From an uncultured Clostridia bacterium (GTDB lineage Bacteria > Bacillota > Clostridia > Oscillospirales > Acutalibacteraceae), in contig CAMJMQ010000001.1 of the NCBI GenBank assembly GCA_946407065.1, positions 186,001 to 250,000 of the forward strand: a stretch of 64,000 nucleotides of DNA, written 5' to 3'. Positions 32,766-41,288 of this stretch are shown piece by piece. A program made the translations under genes and the position numbers. Every line of letters begins with the position of its first letter. The stretch's first letter is position 1. The notes beneath the pieces are model-generated. The model saw nothing but the letters and a program-made list of their open reading frames with translations, ran no database searches and had not been told where the DNA came from.

Positions 32766-33836
32766 TCATTGAATCGAATTCCACTTACTTTGATAATCGT
32801 TAATTTGCCTAATCATACAATTATACACATCTTGATTATCGTCCCAGCATTTACTCCATTCTACAACTTTATCTATTGCTTCGGATAGTTTCCATACAGG
32901 GTGCCACCCAAAACGAGATTTGATTTGCGAACAATCAAGTTTGAGAAAACCAGCCTCATGAGGACCTTCTTGTTTTTGAGTTTTCCATTCTAAGCCTTCT
33001 CCCCAACTATTTACAAATTGCTCAACTAAGTCCCCCGTCCGATAACATCCATCATCATCAGGGCCTACATTATAATATCCTTGATATTGATTATCACTAT
33101 ACTGCTTACCAGCTATCATTAAATATGCAAACAAAGGTTCCAAAACATGCTGATATGGTCGTATAGAATATGGGTTTCGCACAACAATTGGCTGATGTTT
33201 TATGGCAGATTTAACACAATCAGGAATAATCCTATCTTTAGCAAAATCTCCTCCACCTATCACATTACCTGCTCTTGCTGTTGAAATTGCTATATCTGTA
33301 TTCTGAAAAAAACATTTTTTATATGAATGCGTTACAAGTTCTGAACATGATTTCGAATTGGAATATGGATCATATCCATCCAATTCATCATTTTCTCTAT
33401 AACCCCATGTCCATTCTTTATTAAGGTATACTTTATCGGTAGTTACATTCAAAAACGATTTTACAGTCTTTGAATTCCTAATACATTCTAATATATTTAC
33501 CGTTCCCATAACATTGGTTTCATATGTCAATAGTGGATTTAAATAACTCTCTCGAACCAACGGTTGAGCTGCCATATGAAATATTATTTCGGGTTTTTCT
33601 TTATCAATTGTTTGTCTTAGCGTATTATAATCCCTTACATCTCCATTGATAGAATTTACTTTATTCCCCATACCTACTAACTCAAACAAAGATGGATTAG
33701 TAGGAAAGCCATTACTATAACCAATTACATTTGCTCCAACAGACATCAAAATAGCACATAGCCATGTACCTTTAAATCCTGTATGACCAGTAACAAATAT
33801 TTTTTTTCCTTTATAAAAGTTAATATCAAAAGCCAT
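32766..33836 (-). CDS. rfbG: CDP-glucose 4,6-dehydratase
   Basis: 356 residues from ATG 33836, which overlaps the rfbF stop as TAATG. Motifs: KKIFVTGHTGFKGTWLC, the extended G-x-x-G-F-K-G NAD site typical of RfbG; MAAQPLVRESY; VTTDKVYLN; YDPYSNSKSCSELV with Tyr and Lys. The enzyme forms CDP-4-keto-6-deoxyglucose. Normal length and complete. Confidence 0.94.
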   Translation of the reverse strand: MAFDINFYKGKKIFVTGHTGFKGTWLCAILMSVGANVIGYSNGFPTNPSLFELVGMGNKVNSINGDVRDYNTLRQTIDKEKPEIIFHMAAQPLVRESYLNPLLTYETNVMGTVNILECIRNSKTVKSFLNVTTDKVYLNKEWTWGYRENDELDGYDPYSNSKSCSELVTHSYKKCFFQNTDIAISTARAGNVIGGGDFAKDRIIPDCVKSAIKHQPIVVRNPYSIRPYQHVLEPLFAYLMIAGKQYSDNQYQGYYNVGPDDDGCYRTGDLVEQFVNSWGEGLEWKTQKQEGPHEAGFLKLDCSQIKSRFGWHPVWKLSEAIDKVVEWSKCWDDNQDVYNCMIRQINDYQSKWNSIQ

Positions 33837-34618
33837 TAATCTTGCCACACTTTCCATGGAGCTTTTTTAGAAGCCCATAAATTCTCTAAAATATCTTTCT
33901 CTCGTGTTGTATCCATACATTGCCAGAACCCACGATATACATAGCTCATCAACTGATTATTCTCAGCTAACTTTTGCAAAGGTTGCTTTTCAAAAATCGT
34001 GTTATCATCCTCTAGATAATCAAAAATATCGGGATTTAGAATCATATATCCAGCGTTTATAGGTGCACTATCAGACATATTTTTCTCTCTAAAGGATTTC
34101 ACAGCATTATCACCCCCAATATTCAAAATACCCTTCGATGGTTCTAACATAGTTGCTGTTAATGTTGCGATTTTCCCATGTGACCTATGAAATTTATTGA
34201 GTTCAATAACATTGACATCGCATACAGCGTCGCCATATGTCATCATAAACGGTTCATTCCCAATATATTTTTCAATCCTTTTTATTCGTCCGCCAGTCAT
34301 AGTATTTATTCCAGTATCAACTACCGTTACTTTCCAAGGTTCGCAATGTTGATCGTGAATAGTCATATTTTCTTGCCCGTTTGTAAAATCGAATGTCACA
34401 TCACTATTCCTAAGAAAATAATTTGCAAACCATGTTTTTATAACATCTTGTTTATAGCCTGCGCAGATAATAAATTCGTTGAATCCAAAAAACGAATATC
34501 CTTTCATAATATGCCATAGAATAGGCTTACCCCCTATTTCTATCATCGGTTTGGGTATAAATCGAGATTCTTCCGATATTCGCGTCCCAAATCCACCCGC
34601 TAAAATTACAGTTTTCAT
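33836..34618 (-). CDS. rfbF: Glucose-1-phosphate cytidylyltransferase
   Basis: 260 residues from ATG 34618, with AGGAGG seven bases upstream. It makes CDP-glucose from CTP and glucose-1-phosphate. Motifs: KTVILAGGFGTRISEES, PKPMIEIGGKPILWHIMK, YGDAVCDVN (metal Asp) and FWQCMDTTREKDILENLW, all typical of RfbF. First step of the CDP-sugar module. Confidence 0.95.
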   Translation of the reverse strand: MKTVILAGGFGTRISEESRFIPKPMIEIGGKPILWHIMKGYSFFGFNEFIICAGYKQDVIKTWFANYFLRNSDVTFDFTNGQENMTIHDQHCEPWKVTVVDTGINTMTGGRIKRIEKYIGNEPFMMTYGDAVCDVNVIELNKFHRSHGKIATLTATMLEPSKGILNIGGDNAVKSFREKNMSDSAPINAGYMILNPDIFDYLEDDNTIFEKQPLQKLAENNQLMSYVYRGFWQCMDTTREKDILENLWASKKAPWKVWQD

Positions 34619-34635
34619 AAATCCTCCTAGCAATA

Positions 34636-35892
34636 CTAATCTAATGAGTTTATCCAATTGTATAGTCGTTCACAGTTATTCTCATCTTTATAATGAATAA
34701 CTTTTTCTAGAATCCGTTTTCTTTCGTCAATGAAACTATCCTTACCCTTAAGTGATTCAGTAATGAAACACTTTAATTCATCTAATTGATGTATTTTTTC
34801 CCCGGGCATTTCATCTAAAGGATTATCATATACAAATCCCCTTGAATACTTTTCAATATCAGAAACCATAAAGCCAATAGGTCTATTGACAAATAAATAA
34901 TCATAAAATACAGAAGAATAATCAGTTAACAAAATATCAGCATTTGTAATCAATTGATTAATGCGTATATCAGCATATAATAGGTCATCATTCGTAAAAT
35001 AAAAAATATTTGTTAAATTCATCTGTTTCAACAAAGAAACATCTTGTAAAGGATGAATTTTTACGATAAGAAAACAGTTCTCCCGCTGTAAAAAGTGATC
35101 TAAATCTAAAAGCTCATCTATTCTATGAATTACATTTATAGAAAAAGCGTCTAAAGATTCACTATCCTTAAAATTCTTTGCTTGTTTAAATGTTTCCATA
35201 GATAGAATGATTTTTTGATCAATATAGTTTGGTATTAATCGATCAACAACAATATCCTTACAAAACAAATCATCTATTCTCGGAACGCCTAAACCGATGA
35301 TTATTCTTGGATCACAATTAAATGACATAGCAATAAAAGGCGCAGTATAGCTGCAAGTACAGATTGCATAATCAAAAGCCTTTATTGATGTAACTGATAT
35401 TCCTTTCATCTGTGAGATACCATGCGAAACATTAATAACAATTTGCTTCTCCCTCCAATTTGTAAACCAATATGGATGAGAGAAAATAAACCACTTTGAT
35501 GTACCTAAAAAATAATTTAGCTTTATTCGATTAACTAATTTTGAATTATTTCTATTAAAAAACAAAACATTTTTAGTTCCAAAGTGTTCATTACAATAAT
35601 CCACTTTATTAACTAACCAAATAGCTTTATGTTTGTTCAGAAAGTCCGTTTTATTTTTTATATATTCATAAAAAACACGTGGATTATCTGCAAAATCACT
35701 TTCACATTCAAAAACAATGTTTTCCTTAATAGGCAAGTGCTTTTCTACAAAAAAAACAGCATTCGAAATAATATCCAAGAAGCCAGAAAAGATTATATGA
35801 ATCGACCCTACTAAGCAAAAAAAATAATATTTTGTTCCGTTTATAAAACCATTATATTTATATCGTTTCTTTATCTTTTTTAAGTAACTCAT
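34636..35892 (-). CDS. CDP-alditol phosphotransferase (TagF/TarF-like), copy 1
   Basis: 418 residues with one N-terminal hydrophobic segment, then the Glyphos_transf (PF04464-type) domain: VINVSHGI (catalytic His), RIDDLF, ILSMETFKQA, VKIHPLQD and ADILLTDYSSVFYDYLFVNRPIGFM, ending PGEKI. The family moves glycerol phosphate, ribitol phosphate or similar groups from CDP donors onto wall polymers. No tagD-like glycerol-3-phosphate cytidylyltransferase is seen; the nucleotidyltransferase domains in the phosphonate genes could supply the donor. Paralogue at 38,876. Confidence 0.88.
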   Translation of the reverse strand: MSYLKKIKKRYKYNGFINGTKYYFFCLVGSIHIIFSGFLDIISNAVFFVEKHLPIKENIVFECESDFADNPRVFYEYIKNKTDFLNKHKAIWLVNKVDYCNEHFGTKNVLFFNRNNSKLVNRIKLNYFLGTSKWFIFSHPYWFTNWREKQIVINVSHGISQMKGISVTSIKAFDYAICTCSYTAPFIAMSFNCDPRIIIGLGVPRIDDLFCKDIVVDRLIPNYIDQKIILSMETFKQAKNFKDSESLDAFSINVIHRIDELLDLDHFLQRENCFLIVKIHPLQDVSLLKQMNLTNIFYFTNDDLLYADIRINQLITNADILLTDYSSVFYDYLFVNRPIGFMVSDIEKYSRGFVYDNPLDEMPGEKIHQLDELKCFITESLKGKDSFIDERKRILEKVIHYKDENNCERLYNWINSLD

Positions 35893-37181
35893 TTAGTTTC
35901 CTTCCATTCAGGTATTACATGATGTCCCCAAGCGTTATGGTTCCAAACAAAATTATTCAGTTGATTCCTAGTATATATAGTAAATCCTACTGCCTTTGGT
36001 ACATAATCATGCCTTATTTGATTGCCAAGATTATCAGGTTCAAATGCAACAATCTGCATAATATAATCACCCGGTGCCACTTGTGATACATCAAGTTCAT
36101 AACAACGTTTATATGATTCTCCGCCAACACATTCAACCGGTAAGCTTTCAGTTGTACCAACTGCAGATCTGTCCGGCGACAACACAGTTGCTCTAAAACA
36201 AAGTTTTTTTACAGATTTAATACAATCATATTCCAAGGAGAAACTTAGTTTTTCACCAAACTGAATATCATTGCTTTCATTTATAACATTTAGATAGTTA
36301 ATTCTTATATCAGCAGTAATCCATGGATCATATTTCCTAACAGTAAAGTCATTGTGTATTAGTTTTTCTTTGGCATCGCCTAAGTATAATTCAATGGCCT
36401 CCTCAACTTCTCCTTCAAAAACAACCTTTCCTTTATCCAAAACAATACATCTATCGCAAAGTTGACGAATGGTATTCATGTTATGAGATACATACAAAAC
36501 CGTTCTGCCATCTTCTTTTGCTGCCTCTCTCATTTTAGTTAAGCACTTTTTCTGGAACGCCATATCGCCAACCGCAAGTACCTCGTCCATAATCATGATT
36601 TCAGAATCAAGGTGTGCTGCAACTGAGAACGCAAGCTTGACAAACATACCGCTGGAGTAACGCTTTACAGGAGTATCAATAAAGTCTCTTACTTCAGAAA
36701 ACTCGATGATCTGCTCCATTTTAGCGTCGATTTCCTGCTTTGTCATACCGAGAATAGCGCCGTTCATATAGACGTTTTCGCGACCGGTTAATTCCCCGTT
36801 AAAACATGTACTAACTTCGAGCATAGAAGCGATACGACCATAGATGTCAATTTCACCTTCTGTAGGCGCGGTTACTTTGGAAAGAAGCTTAAGAAGTGTA
36901 CTCTTTCCTGCGCCGTTGCTACCGATAATACCAACAGCTTCACCTTGATAGATTGTCAAATCAATGCCATTGAGAGCCATGAAGGTTTGTCCTTTAATGC
37001 GCTCACCTTCACCGATTTTTGTGTTGGGATCTTCTTTACCGCGCACACGTGCCCACCAGCTCTGCAAATCCGCTTGCAGAGTACCGCCGCCGATCTGACC
37101 GATCAGCAATATCATGGAATATAGAATAATCAGCAGATAACACCCTTTTATCTGACAAATAGCCACACTCTGCGTAATCAA
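35889..37181 (-). CDS. Wzt-type ABC ATPase, chimeric N-terminus
   Basis: From IGQIGGGTLQ (about 37,106) to the end this is a polysaccharide-export ATPase: Walker A GSNGAGKST, signature KRYSSGM, Walker B IMIMDEV, and a C-terminal sugar-binding beta domain (about 150 residues). The paralogue at 44,179 begins with about 20 residues (IAIKVSGVKKMYKL) that form the first strand of the ATPase. Here these are replaced by MITQSVAICQIKGCYLLIIL, an out-of-frame read of the aldolase remnant. It also has STCFNGEL where the paralogue has GTGFNPEM. The protein may be misfolded or non-functional. Confidence 0.8.
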   Translation of the reverse strand: MITQSVAICQIKGCYLLIILYSMILLIGQIGGGTLQADLQSWWARVRGKEDPNTKIGEGERIKGQTFMALNGIDLTIYQGEAVGIIGSNGAGKSTLLKLLSKVTAPTEGEIDIYGRIASMLEVSTCFNGELTGRENVYMNGAILGMTKQEIDAKMEQIIEFSEVRDFIDTPVKRYSSGMFVKLAFSVAAHLDSEIMIMDEVLAVGDMAFQKKCLTKMREAAKEDGRTVLYVSHNMNTIRQLCDRCIVLDKGKVVFEGEVEEAIELYLGDAKEKLIHNDFTVRKYDPWITADIRINYLNVINESNDIQFGEKLSFSLEYDCIKSVKKLCFRATVLSPDRSAVGTTESLPVECVGGESYKRCYELDVSQVAPGDYIMQIVAFEPDNLGNQIRHDYVPKAVGFTIYTRNQLNNFVWNHNAWGHHVIPEWKETK

Positions 37182-37295
37182 CTCTTGATTCGTTTAATCT
37201 CCGTTTATGATTCGTATAATATTCTGTTGTCCAAAACACCAATCATTGCAGTATCCGCCATCACGCAGAGTGCAATCTAATACTTTAATTGACAT
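37110..37295 (-). pseudogene. 5' fragment of a second DRE-TIM aldolase
   Basis: ATG 37295 starts MSIKVLDCTLRDGGYCNDW, then CFGQQNIIRI, matching the aldolase at 18,056. A frameshift ends this frame, and the neighbouring frame resumes with RVDYAECGYLSDKRVL and YSIFHDI, also aldolase. Homology then stops where the ABC ATPase begins (about 37,106). About 60 codons remain of more than 500. Confidence 0.8.
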
Positions 37296-37305
37296 AACTC
37301 TTGCA

Positions 37306-37977
37306 TTAAATCCATTCTGTATAGTTATTTTCTTTCAAATATGTGTATACTGCATTGGCAATCATAAAATCTTCAGGTTCATCTATATCAAGTGACTCGA
37401 TTTCAGAAACCTCTAAAAGATACGGATTCACTCCAATGCGGCGATGCATATCTTGTATAACTTGTTTCTTGAAGATATACAGTCCGGTTGTCTCCTTAAA
37501 ATAAGGCTCCATATCCTGCGTCCTCGGGATAGTTTCAGGATTGTAATTAACCGGTTTTCCCTTTTGCCATAAAAAGTCCTGTAACTTCGTTACAGCAAAG
37601 GAAGAATCATATTCACCGTTTTGGATTTCTTCTAGTGCCTGATCAATCGATTCCGATGTCAGAAACGGTGTAGTTGCGTGAGCTTGTACATACACATCTG
37701 CATCAATCTTCTCACTGAATACGCGCATCATCTCAATAACATTTGCTTGTGGCGTATCGAACTGTTCGTCGCGCTTAAGGTATTTCACACCGGGTAACAA
37801 AAATTGCATTATTTACTCATTGCTGCAATACACAAAAACATCATCAATGTTTTTGCAATTCAACAATTTTTTCTGAATCAAATGAATCAAAGGTGTGCCG
37901 TCACTAAACGGTTTCGTGTTTTTTCCGGGAGTACGAACATTATTCATTTTAATCGGAATGATTGCAATAACTCTCAT
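37306..37977 (-). pseudogene. Second CMP-sugar cytidylyltransferase, interrupted by a stop codon
   Basis: ATG 37977 opens MRVIAIIPIKMNNVRTPGKN, the family start. After VFVYCSNE an in-frame TAA (37,813-37,815) interrupts the gene; reading resumes IMQFLLPGVKYLKRDEQFD and goes on to a normal end (SLDIDEPEDFMIANAVY). The intact copy at 19,628 has YCSNPDIQEYIPSGVKYL in the same place, so the defect is a single nonsense change. Without suppression it gives a 54-residue peptide. Confidence 0.82.
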
Positions 37978-38076
37978 TAAAACATCTCCTCAACATTCTA
38001 GTTTTTCATTCTTCGTTTTAGTGATTCATACCGCTTGTAACTTGTTTTTTGACAAGACGGTTTTACCGACATTCAA

Positions 38077-38865
38077 TCACTTCTTTATCTTTTTCTTAAG
38101 CTGCGTGTACTTTTCTTCTCCTAAAATATTAATTAAAATACGGTTTGGAAGATGTATTATTCTATCTCTTCTATAGATTCTTTTATACTGTTTCCATTCT
38201 GTTTTTTTACGGAATTTCTTTTCTTCATCAAACCAACTGGCATCATAATGATGTATAGAGTAAGTGTTCTTGGTCAAATGTAATAAACCGGTAATAAAGC
38301 TTTTAGGATCAAAATAATCTCCCGGATAAATAATGTTATCATTAATTGACTGATAATGATTGTCCATTACAAATCCATATTTTTCTAATACGGTTGAATT
38401 AAGGATTGGAGAAGGTGTTAAATTTTGACTTCCATCAGGATTATAGAAGGATAACGCTTGATACGAATCCATAATATTTTTAAGTAAAGGATTTCCCTTT
38501 TCTCCTGCAAAACCATGCCCAAGATTTATATAAAACTTATTGTTTCCATCATCTTCAAATCCAAAAAAAGACTTGCAATCCAATAAAGAATCAAAATTCT
38601 TTATTACTTGTACATCAGTATCCAAATATATACCACCATGATGATAGATAATATCTACGCGTGCATAATCAGGAACAAATCCCCACTTTTTTGCTTCATA
38701 GGCATCTTTCATATACTGATTCTTTGTGAAATCATAATTATTCTCATTCCATTCTATAATTTCATAATCAGGGCAATACTTTTTCCAACTCGCTATGCAC
38801 TTTTTTACTGAAGTTGGCAAAGGATTTCCGCCTACCCAACAGTAATGTATCTTTTTAGGTATCAT
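38077..38865 (-). CDS. GT32-type glycosyltransferase, copy 2
   Basis: 262 residues, identical to the 30,997 protein over residues 1-210 (CWVGGNPLP, GGIYLDTDVQ) but with a different end (FDEEKKFRKKTEWKQYKRIYRR). It contains copy B of the 624-bp repeat. It may be the older or the newer copy; tail divergence suggests two once-different genes partly overwritten by recombination. Confidence 0.88.
   Translation of the reverse strand: MIPKKIHYCWVGGNPLPTSVKKCIASWKKYCPDYEIIEWNENNYDFTKNQYMKDAYEAKKWGFVPDYARVDIIYHHGGIYLDTDVQVIKNFDSLLDCKSFFGFEDDGNNKFYINLGHGFAGEKGNPLLKNIMDSYQALSFYNPDGSQNLTPSPILNSTVLEKYGFVMDNHYQSINDNIIYPGDYFDPKSFITGLLHLTKNTYSIHHYDASWFDEEKKFRKKTEWKQYKRIYRRDRIIHLPNRILINILGEEKYTQLKKKIKK
38233..38856 (-). 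repeat. 624-bp direct repeat, copy B
   Basis: Matches 31,153-31,776 without visible difference, same strand, offset 7,080. Crossing over between the two would delete the CDP-sugar module, a TagF-like gene, the chimeric ATPase and the two remnants. Confidence 0.85.
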
Positions 38866-38875
38866 TTTTTCTCCT

Positions 38876-40141
38876 CTAGTTATTTACACTGAATTCATGT
38901 AAAAGGATATCAATAAACTTTCGAGTGTTTTCTTGTTCTGCAGGATTAAACATACTATTTATTCTCTCTCTCTGCGTTGAAAACTTATCGATCTCCAAAG
39001 AAAAATCATTTAAAAACATCAGCAAATCTTCATAGCAGAAGATACGCTCACCAGGCATATAGTCTTCAGGATTCTCTATATTATATCCACGTTTATAATC
39101 CAAAACGCTATTCATCAAAAATCCAATTGGTCTATTCAACATTAAGTAATCCAAATACACAGATGACAAATCAGTGACAAGTGCATCACAACATCCCAGT
39201 AGCTCATACAATATAATTCTTTTTTCAAACAAATCCTTATTTACTAAATAATGGATATTAGTCAAGTCTATTCCACGAAGTATAGATAAATCTTGTAAGG
39301 GATGAATTTTCACTAACATATGCATTTTGTGTTGAAAAAGCCATTTATTTAATGATCGTAATTCATCTACACTTCTTATAACTTCTATAGCATACTTATC
39401 CTCAAGAGAACTATCACTCCAATTCTGAGCTTGTTTATATGTCGGCATACACATTATAACCTTCTCATTGGAATAATTTTCAAGTAGTGCTTGAAAAATC
39501 GATTCTTTTTTTCCTGTGAATAAAAGGTCATTTCGGGGATATCCACAAATAAACATCTTTTCATAAGGACACCCCCAAAAGCCTTGGTTAATTTTCTTAC
39601 TTAATTCAGAAGTAACTAAAAGCCAATCATAGGTATTTGATAAATCTTTAGCACTATGAGCTTTTCTCTTAAAAGAATTTCCATGTCCAATATTTACCAC
39701 TACTTGATTATTTCTTTGTTTCCTAAACCAGTATGGATGCGAAAAAATCAACCATTTTGATACCGCTAAATAATAATTTAGCGTTCGTATATTCTTGGTA
39801 GATAAATCATTCCTATTTAAAAAGACAACATTTTTTTCACTATATAACTCTTTGCATTTTTCTACATTTTTTACTAGCCATATTATTCTGTGTTTATTAT
39901 TCCATTTTGTTTTCAACAGGTATTCATATACTGCTCTGGGATTATCATCCATATCGCTTTCACACTCTAAGACGATATAATCTTTTAAATTAAGGTGTTG
40001 ATAAAACTTGAGAAGCGTGTTTGTAGTTGTTTGTGATATTGTTTTACAAGTAATTCTGGACAAAACAACCATACAATGTCTGAGATAATGAAAAAAACCA
40101 ATTTTCTTTGCCTTAATTAATCTTCGTTTCAAAGAGCCCAT
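38876..40141 (-). CDS. CDP-alditol phosphotransferase (TagF/TarF-like), copy 2
   Basis: 421 residues: VVNIGHGNSFKRK (His), RNDLLFTG, VIMCMPTYKQAQNWSD, VKIHPLQDLS, DALVTDLSSVYLDYLMLNRPIGF and PGERI. It has the same domain layout as 34,636, with an N-terminal membrane-associated part, but only moderate similarity. It lies next to the phosphonate genes, so a CMP-phosphonate or CDP-polyol donor is possible. AT-rich. Confidence 0.88.
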   Translation of the reverse strand: MGSLKRRLIKAKKIGFFHYLRHCMVVLSRITCKTISQTTTNTLLKFYQHLNLKDYIVLECESDMDDNPRAVYEYLLKTKWNNKHRIIWLVKNVEKCKELYSEKNVVFLNRNDLSTKNIRTLNYYLAVSKWLIFSHPYWFRKQRNNQVVVNIGHGNSFKRKAHSAKDLSNTYDWLLVTSELSKKINQGFWGCPYEKMFICGYPRNDLLFTGKKESIFQALLENYSNEKVIMCMPTYKQAQNWSDSSLEDKYAIEVIRSVDELRSLNKWLFQHKMHMLVKIHPLQDLSILRGIDLTNIHYLVNKDLFEKRIILYELLGCCDALVTDLSSVYLDYLMLNRPIGFLMNSVLDYKRGYNIENPEDYMPGERIFCYEDLLMFLNDFSLEIDKFSTQRERINSMFNPAEQENTRKFIDILLHEFSVNN

Positions 40142-40172
40142 AGTTTTCCCTTCATAAACATTTTTACATGCA

Positions 40173-41288
40173 TCATTTAATATAGTTCATAAAAATTTTT
40201 TTATTCTCACTCGCAGCCGTAGTTGGTCTACCCAAATCTAATCTCGCCCCGATAGAACACTTCACTTCTATCAAACTAAGTCCCTCTCGCGCTTTTGCAT
40301 CAATCAATTGATTATCCAAATCCATGAAGTTATCCACACTAACAGCGTTTAGATATCCGCAGGCTTTCGCGATGCCAACTATATCCATGTTTGACGCAAC
40401 AGTAGGCATACCACCAACAGTCTCATGTGCGCCATTATTTATTACGATATGGACAAGGTTTTTCGGGGCATTTGCACCGATAACTGCCATAGAACCCATG
40501 TGCATAAGAACAGCACCGTCGCCATCAATGCACCAGATTTTTCTGTCCGGCTTATTCAGCGCCACACCTAATGCAATAGAAGAACTATGCCCCATAGAGC
40601 CAACTGTCAGAAAATCATATTGATGACTTTGACCGTTTGCTACTCTTGTTTCAAACAGCTCACGACTCGCTTTGCCTGTTGTGGACACGATCGGTTCATC
40701 TCCCGCCACTTGGACGATATGCTGAATGATTTCCTCGCGCATCATGGTGTTGTCATTTTTATATACAACTTTTTCATCGTATTTTAATGCGCCTTTACGG
40801 ACGATAAACGCCGCTTGCTTACCGTTTTTCAGAAAAGCACGGAAAATCTCCATAGCTGCTTTCAGTTCATCTTCTGTCGTTTCTTTTCCGATAATAAATG
40901 TCTTAACATCCATATCCTCCATCAGCTTGACTGTAACCTCGCCCTGATAAATATGCTGCGGTTCGTCGTGAATACCAGGTTCACCGCGCCAACCGATAAT
41001 GAATATCATCGGAATCGCGTAAACCTTATCATTCAGAAGTGACGCAAGCGGATTGATAACATTTCCCTCGCCGCTGTTCTGCATATAGACTACCGGCACT
41101 CTACCTGTTGCCAAGTGGTAGCCTGCCGCTAAACCGACACAGTTACCTTCGTTCGCCGCAATAATATGATGCTGCTGGTCGATACCATAAGTATTCATCA
41201 GGTAATCGCACAGCGCTTTCAGCTGACTGTCCGGAACACCTGTATAGAAATCAGCTTCTATTATTTCTAATAGTTTTTCAACCTTCAT
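40173..41288 (-). CDS. aepY: Phosphonopyruvate decarboxylase
   Basis: 371 residues of the thiamine-diphosphate enzyme family. It decarboxylates phosphonopyruvate to phosphonoacetaldehyde, making the PEP mutase step irreversible. Motifs: FYTGVPDSQLKALCDYL start typical of Ppd; ANEGNCVGLAAGYHLATG with the catalytic Glu; MQNSGEGNVINPLASL; WRGEPGIHDEPQH; and the ThDP site IDGDGAVLMHMGS to INNGAHETVGG. Its start overlaps the radical-SAM stop, and the module is complete from PEP to phosphonoacetaldehyde. Confidence 0.95.
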   Translation of the reverse strand: MKVEKLLEIIEADFYTGVPDSQLKALCDYLMNTYGIDQQHHIIAANEGNCVGLAAGYHLATGRVPVVYMQNSGEGNVINPLASLLNDKVYAIPMIFIIGWRGEPGIHDEPQHIYQGEVTVKLMEDMDVKTFIIGKETTEDELKAAMEIFRAFLKNGKQAAFIVRKGALKYDEKVVYKNDNTMMREEIIQHIVQVAGDEPIVSTTGKASRELFETRVANGQSHQYDFLTVGSMGHSSSIALGVALNKPDRKIWCIDGDGAVLMHMGSMAVIGANAPKNLVHIVINNGAHETVGGMPTVASNMDIVGIAKACGYLNAVSVDNFMDLDNQLIDAKAREGLSLIEVKCSIGARLDLGRPTTAASENKKIFMNYIK

